From: Robertmurraya sp047302285
GTDB lineage: Bacteria; Bacillota; Bacilli; Bacillales; Cytobacillaceae
Direction: 5' to 3'
DNA: 64,000 bases
Assembly: GCF_047302285.1 (NCBI RefSeq)
Contig: NZ_CP154845.1
Span: 3,782,001-3,846,000, forward strand
Under the pieces are notes generated by a model, which saw only the letters and a list, made by a program, of their open reading frames with translations, was not told where the DNA came from and did no database searches. This document shows, piece after piece, positions 9,514 to 18,207 of this stretch (positions are counted from its first letter, which is position 1; each line of letters starts with the position of its first letter). The translations under genes and the position numbers were made by a program.

Positions 9514-10451
9514 TTTGTCGCCTCCGGATAAATATCGGAAAAATCTTCCCATCTAATTCCGGAATTATGAATCAGTCTTTCGGGGAGAAGGTGAATATAA
9601 TATAAGGTATAATTAAATGCTGAATGCCCCATATAGGCACTTAGATAAGGGAGTAACGCCATAATATCCTTCTTTGCCTCTAACCATTTAATAATAGTAC
9701 GAGTAGCGAAATTATGCCTAAAATCATATGGTCTTAGTTTATCGGTACCAAAATCAAGGTTACTATTACGTAAGCAAATTTTAAATTGGTTTGTCATCCA
9801 ATGTGTTGTATAAGGTCCTCCTTCAGGCCTCTGGAAGAAGAATTCTCGATTTCCCATAACGTCATCATATTTGCGGGATAATACTAAAAGGTCATCTGAC
9901 ATATAAATATGCCTGTCCTTACACCGTTTTGACTGTCTAATATAAATCTCTCCAGTATCGAGAGATACGTCTGTGTGTTTTAAATTTAATGGTTCATTTG
10001 GTCGCATACCGCAACAATACATCATTCGGAATAGAACAGGAACAGTGAATTCCCGTTGCGGAGATTCCCAGTAAGGAGATATTTTGTCTATTGTATGGAA
10101 CAATATGGACAACTCATGATCCGTGAAAAGATATGGCTTATAGGGCTGCGCAGGTAAGTTGTAGTCAGAGTTTAGTATAAACGTCTGCCTACCAATAGTT
10201 GCTTGATATTCTGTAAAGTGACGTAATGCAATAACACGTCTATTCCTAGTATTTATACTTTCTCTAGGGCGAAGTCGAATCCACTCTATAACCATTTCCT
10301 TTGTTATATAGGATGAATCCCCATAATGCTCTGCGCAGAAATGAATAAATTGTTTCAGATACACTTCATATGATTTTTTATTAAAACCTAGTGCTTCTTT
10401 AATATCCAACATATCTTGGAGGTCGTTTAATAGGATTTCATTTAAGTTCAT
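9510..10451 (-). CDS. RIT tyrosine recombinase, second gene
   Basis: A 313-residue tyrosine recombinase. The catalytic Arg is in GMRPNEP, the second box in RPYDFRHNFA, then YMGHSAFNYTLYYIH with the tyrosine. GGAGGTG precedes the ATG. It overlaps both neighbours by four bases (ATGA), implying coupled translation and a three-protein recombination complex, as proposed for RIT elements. Confidence 0.9.
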   Translation of the reverse strand: MNLNEILLNDLQDMLDIKEALGFNKKSYEVYLKQFIHFCAEHYGDSSYITKEMVIEWIRLRPRESINTRNRRVIALRHFTEYQATIGRQTFILNSDYNLPAQPYKPYLFTDHELSILFHTIDKISPYWESPQREFTVPVLFRMMYCCGMRPNEPLNLKHTDVSLDTGEIYIRQSKRCKDRHIYMSDDLLVLSRKYDDVMGNREFFFQRPEGGPYTTHWMTNQFKICLRNSNLDFGTDKLRPYDFRHNFATRTIIKWLEAKKDIMALLPYLSAYMGHSAFNYTLYYIHLLPERLIHNSGIRWEDFSDIYPEATK

Positions 10452-11677
10452 ACAAACACACCTCCTGACATTGGAATATCCTCAAATGACATTGCGCAGG
10501 CGCTCATCTGCTTTTGATTAAAAGATAAATAAGGTTTTGAAGAGTTCATATCTGAGTGTCCAAGTATTTGAGAAATCGTATGGATCGCTACTTCTTTTTC
10601 TGCTAACCACGTTCCGATGGAACGCCTCAAGCTATGGAAAGACCGAAGGTGTTTCTTAGGTATTCCTACACTTAAGCAATAGCGTTCAATAATGCCATCT
10701 AAGGCAGCGGTATTAATAAAACCTTGGAATGGTGCTATATTTCTAACAAAGACATTCTGTTCAGTTGTTTTAGGTCTTGCCTTTAAAATATAGTCTGCTA
10801 TTGCATTGCATACACAACCTTTTAGAGGTAATTTTAATGGTTTACTTGTTTTACTTTGGAAAATATTTATGGAATTTTCGTACCAATCGATATCTTGGAG
10901 TTTTAATTTTCGTACATCAATACCTCTCAACCCAGTGTTAAGTACTAACATGATAATAGCGTAGTCTCTCTTTCCAATAGCTGTACTTCGATCTATCGCT
11001 TGAATGATTCGTTCAATTTCCTCATGACTGTATGCTGACACAAGAATTTGTTTTTTACTTTTTATATGGTAATAATCTAGATTTATTGGATTACTTATTA
11101 CATCATTGTTATCGAGGTACTCGATCAATAATTTAAGTGAGTATAGAATGTAATACATGCTACCTGAATTCGATTCTCGTACTGATAAGATAAAGTCTTT
11201 CACAGTTTGTGAAGATAACTGTTCGAAGGAATCGATACCTTTTTCCTCCAAAAAACAACAGAACTTTCTGAGAACGCAATTAATTTTATATTGGAATTCA
11301 GTTTTTAAATCTGATCTAGATAAGGCAGCCTCGATATAATCTGTATAATAAATATTTGGTCTGAATTTACGAGTATTTGAATATACTTTCCATTTGATAG
11401 AACCTGTTTCTGCATATTCCTCTATAAGGTATGCACCACGCTTGAGAGCATTATAATAGCGCAGAGTGATTTTCTTGCTTTTAAAATCATTCATCTTTTG
11501 ATTAAGAAATTCTTCAATTAATTGTTTTGAATAATAGATTTCGTTATTATCTTCAAAAAATAATAAAAGCCGTTTTAAATAACGACCATAAATTTCTCTA
11601 GTTGAATCCTTTAAGCCAAATTTTTCAATTTCTAGCAATACACATTCAACTAAGGAATTAATGCTTTGCGAATTCAT
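10448..11677 (-). CDS. RIT tyrosine recombinase, first gene
   Basis: A 409-residue tyrosine recombinase and the promoter-proximal gene of the trio. The N-terminal 200 residues contain two helical core-binding-like regions, longer than in the other two. The catalytic motifs are GLRGIDVRKL, FHSLRRSIGT, ILGHSDMN and the Tyr in SKPYLSF. The ATG at 11677 has AAGGGTGG upstream; a GTG at 11686 is the alternative. Confidence 0.88.
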   Translation of the reverse strand: MNSQSINSLVECVLLEIEKFGLKDSTREIYGRYLKRLLLFFEDNNEIYYSKQLIEEFLNQKMNDFKSKKITLRYYNALKRGAYLIEEYAETGSIKWKVYSNTRKFRPNIYYTDYIEAALSRSDLKTEFQYKINCVLRKFCCFLEEKGIDSFEQLSSQTVKDFILSVRESNSGSMYYILYSLKLLIEYLDNNDVISNPINLDYYHIKSKKQILVSAYSHEEIERIIQAIDRSTAIGKRDYAIIMLVLNTGLRGIDVRKLKLQDIDWYENSINIFQSKTSKPLKLPLKGCVCNAIADYILKARPKTTEQNVFVRNIAPFQGFINTAALDGIIERYCLSVGIPKKHLRSFHSLRRSIGTWLAEKEVAIHTISQILGHSDMNSSKPYLSFNQKQMSACAMSFEDIPMSGGVFV

Positions 11678-11786
11678 AGTGACCACCCTTTATATTGTGA
11701 TTGTTAATATAAGTAGCTTTATCACAATATAAAATAATATCCCGATATTATTAAAAAAAATCACAACATTTATGTGACTTTGTTTT

Positions 11787-11824
11787 AATAATCGGGATAA
11801 TTTTTTTATCGGCATAATCGACAT
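11787..11824 (-). repeat. RIT terminal inverted repeat, right
   Basis: This is the right 38-bp copy, the exact reverse complement of 8360-8397. Its outer octamer ATCGACAT (11817-11824) is also the octamer repeated at the left junction (8334-8341). Confidence 0.9.
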
Positions 11825-12767
11825 GAAGGTATCCTTTAAACCCTCGTAAAAAGGCTTTCGGATGTTTACTATGACGAGTAGATTGATAATCATATAGGAT
11901 GATTGGCGGAACATCGCGGCCTGATCGATACATCCACATATAGGACTTAGAATCCGCCTTACGTCCAGGTTCTGCTAGGACTTGAAGCGTGGTTTCGTCC
12001 GCATGAAGGCGATCATTCAGGATTAACAGCTCATGCATACGATTGTATAAAGTGGAAAGCCACTTTGTTGCACCATAGATCATCCAGTTGGCTAGGGTTT
12101 GACGTGATAAATACACGCCTAGACGCTCCAACTGTTGTTCTTGTCGGTAAAGGGGCATGCCTTCCACATATTTTTGATTCATAATATAGGCCATTGAAGA
12201 AGCGGATGCCAAACTTTTTGGATAGACAGGTGCTGGCATTTTAGCTTTCACAATTGGTGTTTCAATCGCTTCCCGTTCACACTGTCGACAGCCATAGATA
12301 TGTTGAACATGCTCTACCACTGTTACTTGTGCAGGGATTACTTTTATTTCTCGACGAGTTTCGCTACTTATTTCATGAACATTTCCACCGCAGCACAAAC
12401 AAACCTGCTCTTCTTCGGATAAACGATAGTGGATAGTCTCCGTAGGCAGATTTTCAAGCTTTGTATCTCGCTGACCTACATACTTCTTTCTATTGTAAGA
12501 AATTGTTTCAAGTGTAGGTTCTTCTACTTTTAAATCCGCTGTTATTTCCGCTTCATTAAAGAGAGAGAGTTTGAGTTGATCCGGATTTGTTTTTTCACTT
12601 GAAGTCCCGAATTTGTGTTGTTGGCTCAGTCGGAATTGTTCTTCCAACCAATTGATTTTAGCCTGTAAGACTTCGTTTTGTTTTTCCAGTTCCGCATTCC
12701 TCGCTGTTAGTTCTTCAATTGTAGATGAGTTAAGGGCGCTTTTTTCCATGTTTAAGGAATTCGACAA
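11817..12767 (-). pseudogene. tnpC: IS66 TnpC, N-terminal part
   Basis: This is the first 317 residues of the IS66 transposase: a coiled-coil start (ELTARNAELEKQNEVLQ), a zinc-finger-type CLCCGG...GCRQCE segment, then the start of the catalytic core with HADETTLQVL and GYLHVD. The frame then runs into the RIT terminal repeat and stops at 11751. It has no intact partner in the window, so transposition would need TnpC in trans. Confidence 0.9.
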
Positions 12768-12786
12768 GAGGTGCCAAATTCCTTTT

Positions 12787-13143
12787 TCAAATGATGATTT
12801 GTGCAGAAACTTTTTGATGTGCTTGTCTTTGTTCTAAAGGTAGCCCATCAAGGAGCCAGTTTAACTGACGAGGACTTATGCATAAGGGCGAGGATGTTTG
12901 TTCGTCAGGCCATTGAAAAATTCCTTTTTCGAGGCGACGATAATAAAGCCAAAACCCATTATGATCCCAATGTAGAATTTTTAACTTATCACGATTGCGA
13001 TTACAAAACACAAATAAGTTTGAAGAGAATGGATCTAATTGAAAACTCATTTGAACAATTGCTGCCAATCCATCAATCGATTTACGAAGGTCCGTTGAAC
13101 CTGTAGCTAAGTAAACGCGATCAATAGGAGTCTTACTTAACAT
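12787..13143 (-). CDS. tnpB: IS66 accessory protein TnpB
   Basis: A 118-residue IS66 Orf2/TnpB protein. It begins MLSKTPIDRVYLATGSTDLRKS and contains the typical FVFCNRNRDKLKILHWD and FWLYYRRLEKG motifs. It is needed with TnpA and TnpC for transposition of this IS type. The start overlaps the end of tnpA, as usual. A longer frame up to 13215 exists but lacks family similarity in its added part. Confidence 0.93.
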   Translation of the reverse strand: MLSKTPIDRVYLATGSTDLRKSIDGLAAIVQMSFQLDPFSSNLFVFCNRNRDKLKILHWDHNGFWLYYRRLEKGIFQWPDEQTSSPLCISPRQLNWLLDGLPLEQRQAHQKVSAQIII

Positions 13144-13465
13144 GGTTTTGAAGAATTTGAAACACTTCAGTAAAAAGTGTCGGATTGAAACCTTCATTAA
13201 TTTCGATGGAAGCATCCCCGATTTTTACAGTCAGATGTGATGTAAGTCCTTCGAAAATGATGGAATTGGAGGGATCGACGGAAACCCATTGTGTTGAAGG
13301 AGGCGCAACGTCAGTTGCTTCCAGCTCCAATCTCCTCATCCATTTGTACATACTTTGTAAACCTATTTGATTTTGGTTACACCAAGTTTTCACACTTGGC
13401 TCACCACTAATTTTGTAGGCTTCAATGCGTTGTCGCCACATTTGTTTTCGTTCATCTTTTGACAC
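13133..13465 (-). CDS. tnpA: IS66 accessory protein TnpA
   Basis: A 110-residue IS66 Orf1/TnpA protein with an N-terminal helix-turn-helix (WRQRIEAYKISGEPSVKTWCNQ...YKWMRRLE). The GTG at 13465 is chosen because AGGAGG lies six bases before it; upstream codons lie in the IS leader. It is first in the tnpABC order. Confidence 0.88.
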   Translation of the reverse strand: MSKDERKQMWRQRIEAYKISGEPSVKTWCNQNQIGLQSMYKWMRRLELEATDVAPPSTQWVSVDPSNSIIFEGLTSHLTVKIGDASIEINEGFNPTLFTEVFQILQNHVK

Positions 13466-13548
13466 TAAAAAACCTCCTAACAATTCGTGTACTGTGATTA
13501 TCACAAAACCAGGAAATTATTAGAAGGTGTGGGTTATTTGGCGCTTAC

Positions 13549-14705
13549 ATATAAAAAGTATTTAGAAATCTTTTTGCTTGTCTTGGATTCCCTTTAAGTA
13601 TTGATGCAATAATATCTGCTATATTGCCAAAGATATCTAACTGTAGTACAAAATCTTCTTTACTTAGTCCAGATTTAAATACTTCATCATTCTTACCGTC
13701 TTCTATAGATAGTATAGAAAGTATATCCTCTTGACTTATAATTTCTCCTTTTACAAATACTTTCTGTTCCTGTAATCCATCAAGCAATTTTTGTAAGTAG
13801 GTTTCACTCAAGAACATTTCGCATATCAAGAGTAATAAATAGTTTTTTACTTCTATATCAGATAACTCGGGAATTTTTATTGGTATTTGTACTATTTTTT
13901 CAATATAGTCTTTTGATATGTCATCAATTGTTGCATCATCTATCTTTGGGTATTTCCTTTGTACTGCATACCTTACGACATCTTCATCAATAGCAATAAT
14001 GAAAGTTGTCTTCTGAACTGCTAAGAAAAGCTTCACTGCTTCGAGCGTTTCAATAATACGTTCTGGACTACATCTATCTAAATCATCGATAATAATAATT
14101 AAGTTATCTATATCGGAAACACTTAACATCTGTTCAAAATCTTCTCGGAATTTCCTTATATTTTGTACAACGTTTTCTTCTGACTCTTCCTTAAGAAAGT
14201 CCTTTAACTTGGTAAATTCTTTAATAGTTTTTTCCGCTTGCTCACCATCTTTTGGCATTAATGATTTAAAACTTTCATGCAGTAATGGTAGTGGATTGCC
14301 GAGAGTAGCACTCAATAAATAAGGTGTACCTTTTTTTATTGCATAGCCACCCAGCCTAAACCAGTCAACTTTATCAATTAAGTTTTTAATCCTATCTCCT
14401 ACTTTTTCCTTTATACTCTGGTTATCTTCCAACGTACGAAGGATTACTTCCATAAGTGCCGTCTTTGCATCATCATACCCTTCGAACATCCATGCATTTA
14501 TAAAAACTGGTATCGTATTTGATTGATCGTCAGCCCGAATCTTTTCTTGAATTAGATTTAATACTGTTGATTTTCCACTTCCCCAATTACCAAAAAGACC
14601 AATCGTTAATGGATTTACTCTTTCATTTGATGCGATATCAAATAGTAACTCTGCATATGGCTCATATGAAAGCATATCAATCTTTGAAGCATTGTCAGCC
14701 CACAT
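13549..14705 (-). pseudogene. qatA: QatA KAP-family ATPase, interrupted by IS66
   Basis: This is the first 385 codons of a KAP-type P-loop NTPase, the ATPase of QatABCD. Walker A is GNWGSGKST at about residue 45 and Walker B is IIIIDDLDRCSPE at about 205, followed by AIDEDVV and GNPRQAKRFLNTF. The IS66 element enters just after FLNTFY and the frame ends at a stop in the IS. AGGGAGG precedes the ATG. A terminator separates it from the upstream AAA+ gene, so it starts its own unit. Function as an ATPase is probably lost without the 240-residue C-terminal part. Confidence 0.9.
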
Positions 14706-14795
14706 TTTATTACCTCCCTCTATAAATCTACAAATATGTACATCTTTTTCTTTATTTTACCAAATTAAGGATTGATAAAAGTTATTTCGACAAAA

Positions 14796-14824
14796 AAAGA
14801 CACATCTTTAATAGACATGTCTTT
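14796..14824 (-). terminator. Terminator after the AAA+ gene
   Basis: AAAGACA (14796-14802) pairs with TGTCTTT (14818-14824). On the minus strand the stem is followed by a run of seven T. It separates the two-gene AAA+ unit from qatA. Confidence 0.7.
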
Positions 14825-14867
14825 AAATTTATTCCGAAAAGGATTCTTTTCACCAATTTTCTGCTAA

Positions 14868-16415
14868 TCAATAAGTATTTTGTAAAATTTTTCTAATTAG
14901 AATTCTTTTAATATCTCGGATATTCCCGATTTCTTCAACATTAATATTTTTTATTACTTGCATATCTATGGTTGAAAGATCTATGTTTAATGTTTCATCG
15001 TTTTCAATTTTCTTTACAAAATTCTCTACAAAATAATTAACGAACTCACTTTTTTCAAACCTCGTTAATGGGCTAAACTCACATATTAAGTCTAAACGTG
15101 ATTGTAATTCCGCAGGTATTTCTTTGGTAAACCTAACTTTATCCAAATTTGATGTAAATATAATAACGTAGCCATCAAGGTCATGTTCTCTTGATAAGGA
15201 ATCGGTAAACACTCCATCTTCAAGTAATTCAAGGAAAAAATTAAATATTTGTTTATTTGCCTTTTCAAATTCATCACATAATATTACTCCAGCCTTACTC
15301 TTTACTATTTTATTACTTAGTTCGCCTTCTTCTGAACCTATATAACCTCTTGGACTTCCAATAAGACTATTCAATGCATCTTGACTACTATAATTACCAA
15401 AGTTTATTTTAACCAGTGAAGTACTTGGATTTAGTTGTTTTTTTAGTAAAGAGGCAAACTCTGATTTTCCTAATCCTGTATCACCTAAAAGAAACATAGA
15501 AAAGACCTTTTTCTCTTTCATCCTATTTAACAGAACAAAATTATTAAATGAGTTTGATAATTGATCTTTAAATTTCTTATGTCCAAAAAGGTTTTCTGAG
15601 ATTTCTTTTATAACCTTTTCAACTTCACCTTTACTTAAATCAACAATTCTCACCGTCTTATTTTCATCCAATGCTTTCTCTTCTTGGGTCTCTATTTGAA
15701 TCAACTCGTCGATAGATCGTACTTCATCAAATATTAATCTAAAAACATCTAATGTTTCATTAACTTTATCCTTATGAGTTACTACTTTGAAATTAGGATT
15801 TTCAATCATTATTCTTTCTGCATAATAAATAAGGTTTGAATTATCTTTTGTTGCGGAAACAAGTGAAGTTATATCAACGAAAATATCTCCTTTCTCTTTA
15901 TGACTTGTTTTGATAAATTCTATGAAGTCATCATTTAACTGGCTAAAACTAACTAAAGGTGTATCTATATTATTTAAGTATTCAATTATTCTGGTTAATT
16001 CATATGAATTTTTGTATGAATAAAAATTCATTCTCTTAAACGGAACTGTCATTGCCGTAAATTCATTAAATGATTGTTCTTTGTCAATTTGGATAGGGTA
16101 AATTGGTACCGTCTGTTTGAAATATAGATGAAACATGTCCAATGCTTTCTCTGATAATGATTCCTTTATGATAAAGTGTGTTTCATCATTTGCAGGAATT
16201 AAATTGTTCATTGCTGGCATTAAATCAGCAGAATGTACCGATAAATATTCAACTAAGTTTGATAGATCTATAATAGAGTCTGGATTTTCTTCAAGTAACT
16301 CTCTTGTATCTTGAAAAATAAATGGATTTATAGTGTATCCACCATCTTCTTTTTCTTTATAGAAGCATTCAAAATCATTTCTATTCTTGTAGGTATATAA
16401 AGTAAACCTTTGCAT
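14868..16415 (-). CDS. ClpB-D2-like AAA+ ATPase, candidate defence protein
   Basis: A 515-residue protein. The C-terminal half is an AAA+ module of the ClpA/ClpB second-domain type: Walker A GDTGLGKSEF at about residue 305, Walker B VILCDEFEK at about 358, sensor IIFTSN, and a probable arginine finger in AELQSRLD. It ends in a small helical subdomain. The N-terminal 250 residues match no family I know and may recognise a partner or substrate. Its start is three bases after the stop of the DUF6414-like gene, so the two are one unit. No peptidase-binding loop or nuclease domain is evident. The location beside Qat suggests, but does not prove, a defence role. Confidence 0.75.
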   Translation of the reverse strand: MQRFTLYTYKNRNDFECFYKEKEDGGYTINPFIFQDTRELLEENPDSIIDLSNLVEYLSVHSADLMPAMNNLIPANDETHFIIKESLSEKALDMFHLYFKQTVPIYPIQIDKEQSFNEFTAMTVPFKRMNFYSYKNSYELTRIIEYLNNIDTPLVSFSQLNDDFIEFIKTSHKEKGDIFVDITSLVSATKDNSNLIYYAERIMIENPNFKVVTHKDKVNETLDVFRLIFDEVRSIDELIQIETQEEKALDENKTVRIVDLSKGEVEKVIKEISENLFGHKKFKDQLSNSFNNFVLLNRMKEKKVFSMFLLGDTGLGKSEFASLLKKQLNPSTSLVKINFGNYSSQDALNSLIGSPRGYIGSEEGELSNKIVKSKAGVILCDEFEKANKQIFNFFLELLEDGVFTDSLSREHDLDGYVIIFTSNLDKVRFTKEIPAELQSRLDLICEFSPLTRFEKSEFVNYFVENFVKKIENDETLNIDLSTIDMQVIKNINVEEIGNIRDIKRILIRKILQNTY

Positions 16416-16418
16416 AAA

Positions 16419-17342
16419 TTAATTACCTCTTTTTTTGAAGAAACCTAATATTCTTTTATACCAAGGATTTTTTTGCGGTTTCTCTTCTATTTCTTCGTTA
16501 AAATTAACATTTTGTATGATTGCAATAACGTCAATAAAGACAAATCTTCTATTCTGATTACTTCGTCCAGGTTGAAAAGGATTATCCTCATAGGCACTTG
16601 ATATTATCTTTTCTACTTCCTCTTTATCTGATTGTTGTTTGAGCCCTATATCATATAGATAGTTAAATGTATTTGTATTAATCTTTGTTTCTTCAACAAT
16701 TCCTTTATGGACTCCTATTATAGAAACTCTTCCGATAGTAATATCATCAATATTATAATTACTTTCAAATTCATTCTCTAATTCCATGGGGATTTTAATT
16801 ACAATTTTTTCTGAAGAATTTGGCATTTGCCCATTGAGTAAGTATGAATAGTCTTTTAACATTGAAGTTATTAAATTATTTACATCTACACCTTCAACCC
16901 GAAAACCCTTAAGTGCGTCACTTCTAAATAACTTAAATTCTCTTAAATTCTCTTCATTCAGAATTTGTAGGCTTACATTATCAACCTTGACCAAATCCCC
17001 TTCAGAACACAGAGTAAAATCATCTATTAACTTACTTCTCTTGTCGATCTGTTTTAATAATATTGACTTTGTTGTTTTTACATCAAGAGATTCAACCATT
17101 TTCGAAGAATTTGTCTTTTTCTCCGTATGCTGTGTTCCCATGTAACTTTTTATGGTTGCTAAGTTATCTAACGCAGTTGAAATGGAAGCATTTGTTGAAA
17201 CAGAATTTGCATTCTCAGAAGAGGAACTGTTTTCCCTTTGAATAGTAGATAAGATAACGTTATTTATCATCATCGATATTTCGTACACTTTTGAAAAATT
17301 AATATAATAAATATTAAATACTTTCTTTAGTTCTGATGACAT
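16419..17342 (-). CDS. DUF6414-like protein
   Basis: A 307-residue protein. The N-terminal region starts SKVYEISMMINN, then a Ser/Asn-rich low-complexity stretch (about 38-60), then VKTTKSILLKQI, a pattern I associate from memory with DUF6414. The rest is mixed alpha/beta and ends in a basic tail, NPWYKRILGFFKKRGN. No catalytic motif is visible. It is the first gene of a pair with the AAA+ ATPase (three-base gap). A profile search against Pfam would settle the family. Confidence 0.6.
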   Translation of the reverse strand: MSSELKKVFNIYYINFSKVYEISMMINNVILSTIQRENSSSSENANSVSTNASISTALDNLATIKSYMGTQHTEKKTNSSKMVESLDVKTTKSILLKQIDKRSKLIDDFTLCSEGDLVKVDNVSLQILNEENLREFKLFRSDALKGFRVEGVDVNNLITSMLKDYSYLLNGQMPNSSEKIVIKIPMELENEFESNYNIDDITIGRVSIIGVHKGIVEETKINTNTFNYLYDIGLKQQSDKEEVEKIISSAYEDNPFQPGRSNQNRRFVFIDVIAIIQNVNFNEEIEEKPQKNPWYKRILGFFKKRGN

Positions 17343-17464
17343 TCATTCAACCTCCAATTCTAAAACTTTCACCCATATTTCTTAGCTAAGTGTGTATAAA
17401 ACACTATTTCTTTACATTATACCAATAATCTATCTTTATACCATTTGTCTACACGAGAAGTAAC

Positions 17465-17493
17465 AAGGGTTGCCTATACTAAGACAACCCTTT
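17465..17493 (-). terminator. Hairpin after the four-helix-bundle gene
   Basis: AAGGGTTG (17465-17472) pairs with CAACCCTT (17485-17492). The T run is weak, so termination may be partial. It lies between the small-gene unit and the DUF6414-like gene. Confidence 0.5.
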
Positions 17494-17500
17494 GATCATT

Positions 17501-17872
17501 TTAAATCTCACTTTTATTCTCAGTCCGTAACCTTTTAATCATCACAAACAACATCTTTTGAATCTGTGTTAATTGCCCTTCAAAGTCATTAAATTGGGCC
17601 CTATTAATATATTCTCTCATTTCGAGCAAATCTAAGGTAGCTTTTACCTCTTGAGAACTTGCATAGGCATCGTTTAACCTTGTAATCTCTTTTCCAGTAT
17701 ATAATTGTTTAGATTCGGCAATGTTTAATACAATAGAGCTACTGGATCTTCGAATCTGAGAACCTAATTCTTTTTCTTCGTGGTAAGGAAATCCTTTTGA
17801 AACAAGAAATATTTGGTGTGCTAAGTCCTTTGCTTTTTGATATACGTTTAATTCCCTGAAATCATAATTCAT
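17501..17872 (-). CDS. Four-helix-bundle protein, 23S-IVP family
   Basis: A 123-residue protein of the four-helix-bundle family first seen encoded in 23S rRNA intervening sequences. It begins FRELNVYQKAKDLA and has the typical LGSQIRRSSSSIVLNIAE and a YASSQEVKATLD helix. Members of this family occur widely in genomes and their biochemical role is unclear. AAAGGATG lies before the ATG. The 23S gene in this window has normal length with no intervening sequence, so no direct link is shown. Confidence 0.85.
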   Translation of the reverse strand: MNYDFRELNVYQKAKDLAHQIFLVSKGFPYHEEKELGSQIRRSSSSIVLNIAESKQLYTGKEITRLNDAYASSQEVKATLDLLEMREYINRAQFNDFEGQLTQIQKMLFVMIKRLRTENKSEI

Positions 17873-17935
17873 TTTTATTTACATCCTTTCTTATTGTTTT
17901 TGGTCATATATTTTCGAATAATTGAATAAGGGGAG

Positions 17936-18145
17936 TTAAAGAAGATGGTGAAGCTTGATTCCGAAGCTTCGATAGAAATCCATTGGATTATCACTTAGGT
18001 AATCTGAGGCAAAATTTAAGATTTGACACCTAACTTCATGATCAACCAAAGCCATGTCAAGTATCTCTTCTGCTCTCTTACTTTCTATCTCAAAAACTTT
18101 TACCAGTTCCTGTACAATATAGTATTTTCCTGAATGTGAAGCCAT
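17936..18145 (-). CDS. Small protein of unknown function
   Basis: A 69-residue protein starting MASHSGKYYIVQELVKVFEI. It looks all-helical and ends FYRSFGIKLHHLL. A strong AGGAGGTG four bases before the ATG at 18145 fixes the start. It lies between the 248-residue gene and the four-helix-bundle gene on the same strand. I do not recognise it. Confidence 0.6.
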   Translation of the reverse strand: MASHSGKYYIVQELVKVFEIESKRAEEILDMALVDHEVRCQILNFASDYLSDNPMDFYRSFGIKLHHLL

Positions 18146-18207
18146 AAGTTCACCTCCTTTCATATTTTATTGAATAACCAACAATCATCTAATTTACAGT
18201 TCCTCTT

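Larger units (their letters stand above)
8342..11816 (-). mobile_element. Recombinase-in-trio (RIT) element
   Basis: The element has three overlapping tyrosine recombinase genes on one strand, bounded by 38-bp inverted repeats at 8360-8397 and 11787-11824. The octamer ATCGACAT is directly repeated at the junctions (8334-8341 and 11817-11824). Eighteen extra bases separate the left repeat from the left octamer, so the ends are asymmetric. The three-gene layout with nested ATGA overlaps fits RIT elements rather than a phage. It sits inside IS66 tnpC, and removing it restores the frame HVDGYAGY exactly. Confidence 0.88.
7622..13548 (-). mobile_element. IS66-family element carrying a RIT insertion
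   Basis: The ends are GTAAGCG(T/C)CAAATA inverted repeats (7622 rightward; 13548 leftward). The 8-bp duplication ATATAAAA lies outside at 7614-7621 and 13549-13556, as expected for IS66. It carries tnpA, tnpB and tnpC on the minus strand. tnpC is split by the RIT element at 8342-11816; without it the IS would be about 2.45 kb. It interrupts qatA. With tnpC broken it is probably not autonomous. Confidence 0.93.

Noticed and set aside
8470..11686. Three recombinases read as phage or XerC/D integrases
   Set aside because: Overlapping trio, inverted ends and position inside an IS fit a RIT element; no phage genes are present.
17501..17872. Link between the four-helix-bundle protein and the 16S insertion
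   Set aside because: The family is named after 23S intervening sequences, the gene lies 33 kb away, and the 23S here has no insert; no evidence connects them.
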